From positions 1-22,856 of the forward strand of contig CAKTFD010000024.1 in the NCBI GenBank assembly GCA_934553285.1: a stretch of DNA of 22,856 bases. Direction: 5' to 3'. The DNA comes from an uncultured Faecalibacterium sp. GTDB taxonomy: Bacteria; Bacillota; Clostridia; Oscillospirales; Ruminococcaceae. Shown here piece by piece: positions 7,437-14,881 of the stretch (positions within the stretch are counted from its first letter, which is position 1; each line of letters starts with the position of its first letter). The position numbers and the translations under genes were made by a program. A model generated the notes under the pieces. The model saw nothing but the letters and a program-made list of their open reading frames with translations. It was not told where the DNA came from and did no database searches.

Positions 7437-8210
7437 TTATGCGGCCTTTGCCGGGGCAAAGACCAGAGCCTTCTTCCGCTGGGCCTGCATGGAGCGTACA
7501 ATGCAGCTCAGGGTGAAGTTGATAACAAAATAGATGACGCAGGCGGTGCCGAACAGTACCATGACATCCGAAACATTCACCGTGCCAAGGCCGTTATAGG
7601 TACCGGCGGCGCTCAGCAGCTGACGGATACGGGCCATCAGCTCAATGGTGGCCACATTGGCAAGGTAGGAGGAATCCTTGATGGTGGTAATGACCTGGCT
7701 GAGCAGGGTGGGGATGATATTGCGGTAGGCTTGCGGCAGGATGATGTACAAAAGCACCTCGGCGGTGTTGAAGCCCTGCGCATAACCGGCCTCGAACTGC
7801 CCCTTGGCCACGCCGTTCAAACCGCCGCGGACGATCTCTGCGATCACCGAGGAGTTGAACAGGATCAGTGCCAGCGCTGCCTTGAACAGCAGCTTCATCT
7901 CCACACTGGTCAGGCCGAACATTTTATGGGCAAAGAAGGCCGGGCAGGGGCAGAACACCACGCACACAAAGATCCACAAAAGATATGGCGTATTGCGGAA
8001 CAGCTCGATGTAGGCGGCGGACAGCCAGCCCAGGATGCGGGCCGGGCCTTTTTTGCAGTAGGTGCGGGCCAGCGCCAGCAGCGAGCCGAGGATCAACCCC
8101 AGAATAACGCCCAGCACCGAGATGATGCAGGTAAAGGCGATGCCCCGCAGCAGGTACAGAAACACGCCCGGCTGGGTGAGGATGGAAAAACTGGAAGCAA
8201 GGGTGCTCAT
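7437..8210 (-). CDS. Amino-acid ABC transporter permease (HisM/GlnP family)
   Basis: A 257-residue inner-membrane permease of the polar amino-acid uptake family with about five hydrophobic segments. The EAA-type coupling loop reads EIVRGGLNGVAKGQFEAG, then YAQGF and YIILPQA, and contacts the ATPase. It is the last gene of the operon; its ATG directly follows the TAA of the preceding permease gene (8211), so the two are coupled and probably form a heterodimeric channel. Compared with the preceding permease it has an extra aromatic and cysteine-rich stretch (FVCVVFCPCPAFFAHK) in the middle. Confidence 0.93.
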   Translation of the reverse strand: MSTLASSFSILTQPGVFLYLLRGIAFTCIISVLGVILGLILGSLLALARTYCKKGPARILGWLSAAYIELFRNTPYLLWIFVCVVFCPCPAFFAHKMFGLTSVEMKLLFKAALALILFNSSVIAEIVRGGLNGVAKGQFEAGYAQGFNTAEVLLYIILPQAYRNIIPTLLSQVITTIKDSSYLANVATIELMARIRQLLSAAGTYNGLGTVNVSDVMVLFGTACVIYFVINFTLSCIVRSMQAQRKKALVFAPAKAA

Positions 8211-8948
8211 TTATGCCGCCTCCTTTAAGGCCGTGGCCTTTGCGGTGCGCAGGGCAGGGCTGGCCTTGCCCTTGCGCTCCTTGAGGGAAGCCTCCCAGCG
8301 GGTAGCCAGGGTGGACAGCGGGAAGCAGACCACAAAGAAGATGGCACCGCAAACGATATAAGCGGGCGCATACGCGCCGCCGGTGGAGGCACCGGTCACG
8401 AAGCTGTAGGTCACGCTAATCAGGTCTGCACCGCCCACGATGTACAGGCAGGAGGTGTTCTTGAACAGGTTGACCACCTGGTTGACCATGGGCGGCAGCA
8501 TGACCGGGATGCTCTGCGGCAGGATGATGTAGCCCATGCGCTGCAGGTAGCCAAAGCCCTGCGCCTGTGCCGCCTCGAACTGCCCTTTGGGCACCGACTC
8601 AATGGCGGCACGGACCACCTCGCCCATATAGGCACCGGTGTACACCCCCAAAGCAATGATGCCGGTGCGGATAACCCCCATGCTCAGCCCTGCAAAGGCC
8701 AGTGCATAGTACAAAAAGCACAGCTGCAGCAGCAGCGGCGTGTTCTGGATAAACTCCACATACACGCGGGCGATGAACTGCAGCGGCTTTTTGCCGCTGG
8801 TGGCCATCAGGCCCAGCACTACGCCAAGCGCAAAGGCCAGTGCCAGCGCAAAAAACGCCGTCATCAGGGTGTTGCCCAGCCCCAGCAGAAAACTTTCCCG
8901 GTGGTTCCACACCGTTGCCCATGCGTCCATCGAAAACAGACCGGACAT
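8211..8948 (-). CDS. Amino-acid ABC transporter permease (HisM/GlnP family)
   Basis: A 245-residue permease with family motifs NTPLLLQLCFLYYAL and the EAA loop EVVRAAIESVPKGQFEAAQA, then YIILPQS. The tail is short, basic and alanine-rich. I chose the ATG at 8948 because AAGGAG lies eight bases upstream; a GTG three codons earlier would sit on top of that site. It lies 40 bp after the binding-protein gene and abuts the second permease gene. Together they would make the membrane channel of a polar amino-acid importer (glutamine, glutamate or aspartate class). The substrate cannot be fixed from the sequence. Confidence 0.93.
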   Translation of the reverse strand: MSGLFSMDAWATVWNHRESFLLGLGNTLMTAFFALALAFALGVVLGLMATSGKKPLQFIARVYVEFIQNTPLLLQLCFLYYALAFAGLSMGVIRTGIIALGVYTGAYMGEVVRAAIESVPKGQFEAAQAQGFGYLQRMGYIILPQSIPVMLPPMVNQVVNLFKNTSCLYIVGGADLISVTYSFVTGASTGGAYAPAYIVCGAIFFVVCFPLSTLATRWEASLKERKGKASPALRTAKATALKEAA

Positions 8949-8988
8949 AACGAACACTCCTTTCTCCCAAACCGCCTGGATACCAGAT

Positions 8989-9894
8989 TTATTCCAGACC
9001 GTTCTCCTTGATCAGACCATCGATGGTGCCATCTGCCAGCCAGCCGGTAACCAGCTCATCGCACACGGAGGAGAAGCCGCTGCCCTTCTTGGTGGCAACG
9101 CCATATTCCTGCGGGCTGAACTCGGCATCGATGTAGCTGCGGCCATCGGTCTTGTAGATGGCCAAGATGGACTTATCCACGCAGAAGCCGTTTACCTCGC
9201 CTGCGCTCAGTGCGGTGCTGATAGCGGGATAATCATCGTACTGACGGAAGGAGATGCCATCCTTCCAGGTATCGGCATTGAAGGTGTCGGCATCAAAGCC
9301 TTCCCCGGTGATAACTCCCTCGTCGATCATCTCCTGCACCAGAGCACGGGCGGAGGTGGAGCCGGAAGAAACGCCCACCACCTTATCTTTCAGGTCGGCC
9401 AGTGCCTTGATGCCGGAGGAATCCTCCACTAGAACGCTGACGTAATCGGTGTAGTAGGGGGTGGAGAAATCCCAGCTCTTGCGGCGCTCCTCGGTGATGG
9501 TAAAGGTAGCCAGCACACAGTCGATATCACCGGAATCCAGCAGCTCGCCGCGGGTAGCGGCGGTCACGGTGGTAAACTCCACATCCACGCCCAGATGCTC
9601 GGCGATCATCTCCGCCAGGCTGTCCTCCAGGCCCGTATACTCGCCGGTAAGAGTATCCTGAAAACTGAAACCCTTGACGGCGTTCTTAACGCCTACTTTC
9701 AGCACACCACGATCGATGATGGCCTGCACATCTGCGGAAACAGCGCCTGAAGAAGCGGCTGCGCTGCCGGAGGCGGCAGAGGATGCGGTGGAAGCTGCCA
9801 CAGAGCTGGCCGAACCGCCGCAGGCGGTAAGAGCGGTCAGTGCAACGGCCGTGCCAGCGGCCTTGACAAAACTACGACGCGAGATCTTTTTCAT
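8989..9894 (-). CDS. Amino-acid ABC transporter substrate-binding lipoprotein with Tat-like signal
   Basis: A 301-residue periplasmic-binding-protein type 3 (PBP3) solute-binding protein. The N-terminus has a twin-arginine motif SRRSFVK (5-11), a hydrophobic stretch and a lipobox LTAC with Cys25. An Ala/Ser-rich linker (about 27-54) tethers it to the membrane. The binding domain begins at RGVLKVGVKNAVKGFS. TAATRGELLDSGDIDCV and ATFTITEERRKSWDFS are typical of acidic/amide amino-acid binders. GAGGAG lies nine bases before the ATG. It lies between the ATPase gene and the permease genes. A hairpin upstream (9920-9959) might protect or boost this cistron's mRNA, as is common for binding proteins. 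Confidence 0.94.
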   Translation of the reverse strand: MKKISRRSFVKAAGTAVALTALTACGGSASSVAASTASSAASGSAAASSGAVSADVQAIIDRGVLKVGVKNAVKGFSFQDTLTGEYTGLEDSLAEMIAEHLGVDVEFTTVTAATRGELLDSGDIDCVLATFTITEERRKSWDFSTPYYTDYVSVLVEDSSGIKALADLKDKVVGVSSGSTSARALVQEMIDEGVITGEGFDADTFNADTWKDGISFRQYDDYPAISTALSAGEVNGFCVDKSILAIYKTDGRSYIDAEFSPQEYGVATKKGSGFSSVCDELVTGWLADGTIDGLIKENGLE

Positions 9895-9919
9895 AATTAT
9901 ACACTCCTCTATAAAGTCT

Positions 9920-9959
9920 GCAGCCCGGACGGCTTTCCCTTCCGTCCCCCATGGGCTGC
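9920..9959 (-). other. Intercistronic hairpin before the binding-protein gene
   Basis: GCAGCCC (9920-9926) pairs with GGGCTGC (9953-9959), and GGACGG (9927-9932) pairs with CCGTCC (9942-9947), with a 5-nt bulge and a 9-nt loop. There is no proper U-tract. A second small hairpin, TGCCGC/GCGGCA, lies at 9976-9994. They fill the 125-bp gap between the ATPase and binding-protein genes, and likely act in mRNA processing or stability or as a partial terminator. Confidence 0.55.
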
Positions 9960-10019
9960 TTTATCCACAACGGCGTGCCGCTTGTGCTGCGGCAGCTCCG
10001 TAGTGACCACAAAAAACGA

Positions 10020-10745
10020 TCACCGGATGATCTTGCCCAAAAACTGGCGCACACGCTCGTTTTTGGGGTTGGTGAAAAAGTGCTCCGGGGTGCCTTCTTC
10101 CAAGATCTGGCCATCGGCCATAAACACCACCCGGTCGGCTACCTGCCGGGCAAAGCCCATCTCGTGGGTGACCACCACCATGGTAATATTTTTTTCGTGG
10201 GCCAGCCGCACCATAACATCCAGCACTTCCTGAATAGTTTCCGGGTCCAGTGCACTGGTAGGCTCATCGAACAGGATGATCTTGGTCTGGGCACACAGCG
10301 CCCGGGCAATGGCGATGCGCTGCTGCTGGCCGCCGGACAGCTGGGCGGGGTAGACATTTGCCTTATCCCGCAGGCCCACCACCTCAAGATAGTGGTACGC
10401 CAGCTCCTCCGCCTCCTGCCTGGTCTTATGGTGCAGCTTCATGGGCGCAAGGGTCAGGTTTTTCAGCACCGTCATGTGCGGATACAGGTTAAACTGCTGG
10501 AACACCATGCTGGTGGTCTCTCGCACGAGCTTGGTCTTGTTTTTGCTGGTCAGCTCCTGCCCATCGATGTAAACATGGCCGCTGGTAGGTTCCTCCAGAA
10601 AGTTCATGCAGCGCACCGTGGTGGACTTGCCTGAACCGGAGGGGCCGATGATGACCAGCTTTTCGCCCTCGGCCACTTCCAGATTGACATCTTTCAAAAC
10701 GTGCAGATCACCGAAGTATTTTTCCACATGTTCCAGCTTGATCAC
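10020..10745 (-). CDS. Amino-acid ABC transporter ATP-binding protein (GlnQ family)
   Basis: A 241-residue ABC ATPase with Walker A GPSGSGKS (34-41), Q-loop FQQF (82-85), signature LSGGQQQR (136-143), Walker B IILFDEP (156-162) and switch His194 (VVTHEMGFA). It powers uptake through the two downstream permeases. The start is a GTG at 10745 with AAGGGG eight bases upstream; no in-frame ATG with a binding site exists nearby. It is the first gene of the importer operon (ATPase, binding protein, two permeases). The leader carries a terminator-like hairpin right after the promoter. Confidence 0.95.
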   Translation of the reverse strand: MIKLEHVEKYFGDLHVLKDVNLEVAEGEKLVIIGPSGSGKSTTVRCMNFLEEPTSGHVYIDGQELTSKNKTKLVRETTSMVFQQFNLYPHMTVLKNLTLAPMKLHHKTRQEAEELAYHYLEVVGLRDKANVYPAQLSGGQQQRIAIARALCAQTKIILFDEPTSALDPETIQEVLDVMVRLAHEKNITMVVVTHEMGFARQVADRVVFMADGQILEEGTPEHFFTNPKNERVRQFLGKIIR

Positions 10746-10805
10746 AACACATTCCCCTTTTCCCGTTTCATCTCATCCCCGGAGCCGCCTTGCTCCGCAG
10801 GGTAC

Positions 10806-10843
10806 AAAAAAAGGCGCTCGGTGATCTTTCACCAAGCGCCTTT
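10806..10843 (-). terminator. Terminator-like hairpin at the 5' end of the amino-acid ABC operon transcript
   Basis: On the minus strand AAAGGCGCT (10843-10835), one U-G pair (10834/10819) and GGTGA/TCACC form a 15-bp stem with a 4-nt loop. A run of seven T follows (10812-10806). On the plus strand the U-G position would be a C-A mismatch. The predicted start of the promoter at 10859-10887 is about 10852, so the hairpin begins some ten bases into the transcript and 61 bp before the start codon. A smaller hairpin, CGGAGC/GCTCCG, follows in the leader. Confidence 0.85.
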
Positions 10844-10858
10844 GCTTTTGATGGTTAA

Positions 10859-10887
10859 AGTATAGCGTTTTCCGATATTTCTTTCAA
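10859..10887 (-). promoter_or_regulatory. Sigma-A promoter of the amino-acid ABC operon
   Basis: The minus strand has -35 TTGAAA (10882-10887) and -10 TATACT (10859-10864), each one base off consensus, with a 17-bp spacer. The predicted transcription start is about 10852. Confidence 0.82.
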
Positions 10888-10890
10888 TCC

Positions 10891-10910
10891 AAAAAGTGCA
10901 ACAACTTTTT
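10891..10910. promoter_or_regulatory. Palindrome upstream of the ABC operon promoter
   Basis: AAAAAGT (10891-10897) and ACTTTTT (10904-10910) surround six bases and end three bases before the -35 box. This could be an activator or repressor site for amino-acid control, or an A/T-rich UP element. It matches no regulator box that I know. Confidence 0.35.
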
Positions 10911-10924
10911 GCCTCTTCATTTTC

Positions 10925-11845
10925 ATGTTTTGTAAAGTTATACAAAGTTATGCCTTAATTTTTGCCGTCCTTGCACATACCCTTGCGCGCGTTTTCCGTC
11001 CTGCCGCGCACGGCCTTTCCCGCGTGGTGCTCCACTCACGCGATGGCGTTTTTTACACTTCCAACTGCGACTGTGCGTTTGCGGTGCGGTTCCACTCCGG
11101 TACAAGCGTGGCAGGCTACGACCCGGAGAAATACCTCAAGCAGTACCGGGATGCCGGCAGCGATGTGAACGCCATGCGCCGCATCGACTACGCAGCCCGG
11201 AAGGATGCCATCAACGCCCAGAAGCGGGCGGCGTATGCGGCGAGAAAGGCTGAGACCACGCTTCACAGCCAGCGCGGTAGCGGTGGCTCTTCCGGGCAAA
11301 ACGGTGAAACAGTTCACAGGTTCCTTGGAAAAGTTGATTTGAACGACGCTCAGCAGGTAGAAGCCCTCAAGGATTCTTTTTGCAGAAATTACGCCAGTTC
11401 CAAAGTCGAGAACATGATGGTCATAACCAAAGATGGGGAAGTACACTTTATGACTGACAACAATCCTAAAGGGGTTGACTGTTCCTATCTGGGTGATAAA
11501 CTGAAAGGGAGCTATAATATTCACACCCATCCGCCAGATTCTACACAATTTACATTCAGCACGGATGTTGATATGCCGAACTTTTTTGAAGATGGCTCGG
11601 CTGTGATGGAAGCGGTGGATTATAAATACCGATATCGTTTTGAACGTACAGAAGCTCTTGCAAATCTCACATTTGAGCAGTGGGATAAAGTAAGAAGCGA
11701 TGTAAAAGAACGAGCATTACAGTATATGGCCGAGCGTGGAATGGGTGTTGACGATATCGAAGAAAACGAGTTGCACGTTATCATTGAAGAAACCTGCAAG
11801 CAGCTTGGCGTGACTGGTTATAGTCGCTGGGAGGTACACAAGTGA
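10925..11845 (+). pseudogene. Mosaic phage-type/polymorphic-toxin-like protein remnant with JAB-like C-terminus
   Basis: The open frame is 306 residues but has no ribosome binding site at its first ATG (10925), so the original 5' end is probably missing. Residues 31-110 (NCDCAF, then GYDPEKYLKQYRDAG and a helical YAARKDAINAQKRAAYAARK) resemble the tail of phage MuF/minor-head proteins. After a Gly/Ser linker (118-125) the base composition turns AT-rich and a new module starts. This module has a beta-hairpin (NMMVITKDGEVHFM) and HTHP (200-203) followed by FSTDVD (211-216), as in JAB/MPN metalloprotease-like domains, although the spacing to the Ser/Asp pair is not the classic one. A start at GTG 11108 is possible. 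It lies between unrelated operons and is followed by a small overlapping ORF. Intact function is uncertain. Confidence 0.5.
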
Positions 11846-12039
11846 GCTACACCAAAGAGCAAATAGAACAACTCTGGAAAGAAAGCGTGCGGCGTGAAGA
11901 AAACCTCGTTGCCGAGTACAAACGAACACATTCCGTTCCCAGCAGAGGAACGATTTCCACCCCTGAGATTGAGGCAGAACGAGCCGAGCGGAAGCGTCTG
12001 TACGGTGAATATCTCAAAGCCCTTGCAGATAAGGATTAG
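11842..12039 (+). CDS. Small charged helical protein downstream of the JAB-like module
   Basis: A 65-residue, highly charged, apparently all-helical protein (KEQIEQLWKESVRREENLV, then a loop and EAERAERKRLYGEYLKALA). It starts with GTG at 11842, overlapping the stop of the preceding gene (GTGA), with GGGAGG upstream, and a terminator follows directly. It shares the AT-rich composition of the JAB-like module, so the two probably arrived together. Position suggests a cognate partner or immunity protein, but I recognise no family and there is no direct evidence for that role. Confidence 0.55.
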   Translation: MSYTKEQIEQLWKESVRREENLVAEYKRTHSVPSRGTISTPEIEAERAERKRLYGEYLKALADKD

Positions 12040-12067
12040 ACCACGATGCACGCGCACCGTGGTTTTT
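12040..12067 (+). terminator. Intrinsic terminator after the small ORF
   Basis: ACCACG (12040-12045) pairs with CGTGGT (12058-12063), followed by T4 (12064-12067). It begins on the base after the stop codon. Confidence 0.75.
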
Positions 12068-12089
12068 GTTTGCCCATTTTTAGCACGAT

Positions 12090-12131
12090 GCAGTTTGCGG
12101 ATGTTGCTTGTGCATTAAAAACGCAAACTGC
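12090..12131 (+). repeat. Conserved hairpin element, copy 2
   Basis: The plus strand has a 10-bp arm GCAGTTTGCG (12090-12099), a 22-nt loop and the complementary arm CGCAAACTGC (12122-12131). The loop begins GATGTTGC and ends GCATTAAAAA, matching copy 1 (7350-7309, minus) at 17 of 22 positions. The arms differ from copy 1 at five of ten positions, yet every change is compensated. TATAATTT follows the 3' arm directly, as TATATTTT does in copy 1. It lies 22 bp past the terminator of the mosaic gene and 6 bp from the convergent ATC-hydrolase-like stop. Confidence 0.72.
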
Positions 12132-12137
12132 TATAAT

Positions 12138-12767
12138 TTATTTTCTTTTATACCCGCAGTCGCAGTAGGGTCCGCCGGAGGCAAGGGTGTACTGCCGCAC
12201 AAAATTTGTCACACCGCCCGCTTCGCTCATGGTGTAGTCCAGATGGCACAAAGCGGGGGTCAGGTCGTACAGACCCAGCTCCTTCATCAGCACACAGATG
12301 CCGCACTTTGTAAAGCGTCCCTCGTAGCCGCTGCCATCCGGATATTCGTAAAACTCCATGTTCCACGAGTAAGGGTTGCGGTCGGCGGCTTTCAGAGCGG
12401 CGGTGGCCTTCATGGCAGCAATATCCTTTGCGGTGAACTTGCTTTTTCCGCTTTTGCGGCAGAACCACTGCATGGGCTTTGTCATCATGGATTTTGCGTA
12501 GTAATCCGTCAGCCTGTCCACCTCCGGGCGCTGCGGCATGGAAAGAATGAACGCCCCGATCATGGCACAGTTGACCAGATTCATTTTGAAGCGGTCGGCC
12601 TTTTCAAACTCCGGCAGTCTGCGGATGATCTGCCGGTATTGCGGCTTTGCTTTTTTCGTGATGGCTCTTGCAGTGTCTGCATCATAGCCCAGCACTGCCG
12701 TCAGCTGCTTTTGAAAGGAGCCGGCAAACAGCACCCACATCCCAAAGGGCATCCCTGCGTACTTCAT
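12138..12767 (-). CDS. L-2-amino-thiazoline-4-carboxylate (ATC) hydrolase-like protein
   Basis: A 209-residue protein of the ATC-hydrolase-like family. Characterised Pseudomonas members open the thiazoline ring on the way to L-cysteine; in Clostridia the substrate is generally unknown. Supporting features are the N-terminal helical GYDADTARAITKKA, the cysteine motif TKCGICVLMKELG (153-165), ALCHLDY (172-178) and the C-terminal SGGPYCDCGYK (197-207). It starts at 12767, overlapping the methyltransferase stop as ATGA, so it is coupled as the last gene of the hydrolase-remnant/methyltransferase/ATC-hydrolase unit. A longer frame upstream of this ATG lies inside the methyltransferase gene and is not used. 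Confidence 0.88.
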   Translation of the reverse strand: MKYAGMPFGMWVLFAGSFQKQLTAVLGYDADTARAITKKAKPQYRQIIRRLPEFEKADRFKMNLVNCAMIGAFILSMPQRPEVDRLTDYYAKSMMTKPMQWFCRKSGKSKFTAKDIAAMKATAALKAADRNPYSWNMEFYEYPDGSGYEGRFTKCGICVLMKELGLYDLTPALCHLDYTMSEAGGVTNFVRQYTLASGGPYCDCGYKRK

Positions 12768-13606
12768 TGTCTGTCTCCAAATCTGATCTTCACGATCTGC
12801 ATTTTCATTCCGTTGTCCCCGACCTTGGCGAGAAACCGGAAAAAGCCGCTGACAGAAGGGTCTTTCAGGTCGCTGTAACCCAACATATAGCCCCGGCTGG
12901 ATACCCGCAGGCGGCTGTCCCACTCGCCAATCTCCTTGGGGGCATCCGAAACCGCGAAATATGCCCCCACATCCTTGATCTTTGCAGTCTTGAGCCATGT
13001 TTTGGCGATCATCTTCACCGCCGTGCGGTTGGCGGCATCAAAGACCAGCACCCCACCGGGAAACGCATCTGCCATCCCCTGCACCAGCGCCCTGACCTGC
13101 TGGGTCAGGAAGTAATAGAACACCCCGGAGGCAAAGAACACCGCCCCGCCGGAGGCATCGATCTTGTCAAACCATGCGGGGTCTTTCAGGTCGCAGGGGA
13201 TATTTTGTTCCCGCTCCCCGGCGGGCAGCAGCTGCTGCCGCACCGCGATCACATCCGGGAAGTCCAGATTGTAGATCTTGCATCTGCCGTTGTCGCAGGC
13301 TCTGCCGGTGTTGTCCAGCCCGCAGCCCAGATTGACCACCGCTGCGCAGGGGTGCGTTTTCAGGTATGTCCGCACCTCCCATGCAAGGTCATTCTGCCGC
13401 ATGGCCACCTCCAGCGCACCGAAGCGTTGCATCAGGCTGCGGGAATTTTTCTCTGCCTCTGAAAAATCGTAGTCGATCTGGTCGAGCAGACGCACCGCCG
13501 TCTCGTCCCGATAAAGGTTCGGATACAGCTCTGTGCACAGCTTCCGGGAATACAGCGGGAGGATCAGTGTCTCCTGCACGGTGTTTTTCTCGATTTTATA
13601 TTTCAT
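12764..13606 (-). CDS. LCMT-family class I SAM-dependent methyltransferase
   Basis: A 280-residue methyltransferase of the leucine-carboxyl-methyltransferase/PpmP-like family (COG3315). SAM-binding motif I is VVNLGCGLDN (90-99), followed by the acidic loop YNLDFPDVIAVRQQ and FFASGVFYYF at the motif IV position. RGYMLGYSDLKDPSVSGF is in the C-terminal part. Homologs methylate carboxyl or hydroxyl groups of small molecules. The start at 13606 overlaps the stop of the broken hydrolase gene (ATGA) and the end overlaps the ATC-hydrolase start, so the unit was a coupled three-gene operon. The substrate is unknown. Confidence 0.9.
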   Translation of the reverse strand: MKYKIEKNTVQETLILPLYSRKLCTELYPNLYRDETAVRLLDQIDYDFSEAEKNSRSLMQRFGALEVAMRQNDLAWEVRTYLKTHPCAAVVNLGCGLDNTGRACDNGRCKIYNLDFPDVIAVRQQLLPAGEREQNIPCDLKDPAWFDKIDASGGAVFFASGVFYYFLTQQVRALVQGMADAFPGGVLVFDAANRTAVKMIAKTWLKTAKIKDVGAYFAVSDAPKEIGEWDSRLRVSSRGYMLGYSDLKDPSVSGFFRFLAKVGDNGMKMQIVKIRFGDRQ

Positions 13607-14020
13607 ATCGGGTCCTCACACTTTCTGATAAAGGGCAGCTTCGGCATACCGTCATGCTCAGCGATAGATGCCAGCATTTCGGCAAAGCCCTTCGGATCAC
13701 GTATCTGATATTGCATGTGATCGTATCCCTCAAATACGGGGTAATTGCCGGAGGGATAGGCTTTCATCACTGCCTGACGGTATTTGAAATGATCTTCTAT
13801 GCTGCCAAACTCGAAATAGATATGCCTTTGCAGTTCTTCGGGCATCTGCCTTGCTGACATATTTCTGCCCTTTGCAGTACACGGTGGAGGTTGGTAAAAT
13901 GCAGAAATACCGATCCTGTAAATAGTTCGCAACCGGTTCGCTGCTTTCTCCCGTCACGCCCATTGCATGAAAGAACAGCACAGCGGGATGATTCCGATTT
14001 CCCAATGTCTTAAACTTCAT
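13603..14020 (-). pseudogene. Alpha/beta hydrolase with internal deletion and frameshift
   Basis: Two pieces of one protein lie in different frames. The N-terminal piece from ATG 14020 reads through HPAVLFFHAMGVTGESSEPV (oxyanion-hole region) and ILPTSTVYCKGQKYVSKAD. The C-terminal piece, ending at 13603, reads MPEELQRHIYFEFGSIEDHF, then YPVFEGYDHMQYQIRDPKGF with the likely catalytic His. The frames meet near 13839-13850. The middle, including the nucleophile elbow, is absent; I estimate over 100 codons lost relative to usual 240-260 residue homologs. AGGAAAG precedes the ATG, so a short dead peptide could be made. The stop still overlaps the methyltransferase start, so the deletion may affect expression of the two downstream genes. 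Confidence 0.8.
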
Positions 14021-14084
14021 CGCAGTTTCTTTCCTCGTGCAGGACAGATCCGTAAGAGATTTCGCTTTCGGGAACCCCCAACCG

Positions 14085-14864
14085 TCACCCCAGTGCTACA
14101 TCCAGCACCATCATCACGCTGAAACCCACCGCAAAAAATACCGTTCCAACGTTGGAGTGCTGCCCCTGCGACATTTCCGGGATCAGTTCCTCCACCACCA
14201 CATACAGCATGGCTCCGGCGGCAAAGCTGAGCAGATAGGGCAACGCGGGCACCACGATGCCTGCCGCCAGAATCGTCAGCACTGCCCCGATGGGCTCTAC
14301 GATGCCGGACAGCACGCCGCCCCAGAACGCCCGGCCTTTTTTCATTCCTTCTGCCCGCAGGGGCATGGAGATGATGGCACCCTCCGGGAAGTTTTGGATA
14401 GCGATACCAAGGGAAAGCGCCAGCGCCCCGGCGGCGGTGATCTGAGCAGTTCCGGCGAGGTATCCGGCGTAGACCACGCCCACCGCCATGCCTTCCGGGA
14501 TGTTGTGCAGCGTTACCGCCAAAACCATCATAGTGGTGCGCTGGAGCTGGCTTTTAGGCCCTTCGGCCTGCAAACTGTTCTGGTGCAGATGCGGGATGAG
14601 ATGATCCAGCAACAGCAAAAACAGGATGCCCAGCCAGAAGCCCACCGCCGCAGGGAAAAACGCCAGCCTGCCCAGATCTGCGGCCTGCTCCATGGCCGGG
14701 ATCAGCAAGCTCCATACCGATGCCGCCACCATGACCCCGGCGGCAAAGCCGGTGAGGGCACGCTGGATGCCGTCACGCAAAGAGTTTTTCAAAAAGAACA
14801 CACAGCCCGCCCCAAGACTTGTACCCAGAAATGGGATCAAGATCCCCCAGAATGCGTCTTGCAT
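14085..14864 (-). CDS. ZIP-family divalent metal transporter
   Basis: A 259-residue, eight-helix ZIP (ZupT/GufA-like) permease for zinc, iron or manganese. Metal-site motifs are TLHNIPEGMAVGV (118-130, helix IV) and AIQNFPEGAIISM (155-167, helix V). A His-rich loop, DHLIPHLHQ (87-95), lies between helices III and IV. The ATG at 14864 has AGGAGG nine bases upstream; an upstream extension runs through the promoter and is rejected. A strong promoter (14908-14936) with a palindrome at its start site (14882-14900) suggests metal-responsive repression. It is followed by the broken hydrolase gene after 64 bp with no obvious terminator. Confidence 0.94.
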   Translation of the reverse strand: MQDAFWGILIPFLGTSLGAGCVFFLKNSLRDGIQRALTGFAAGVMVAASVWSLLIPAMEQAADLGRLAFFPAAVGFWLGILFLLLLDHLIPHLHQNSLQAEGPKSQLQRTTMMVLAVTLHNIPEGMAVGVVYAGYLAGTAQITAAGALALSLGIAIQNFPEGAIISMPLRAEGMKKGRAFWGGVLSGIVEPIGAVLTILAAGIVVPALPYLLSFAAGAMLYVVVEELIPEMSQGQHSNVGTVFFAVGFSVMMVLDVALG

Positions 14865-14881
14865 GATGTAGTACCTCCTAC

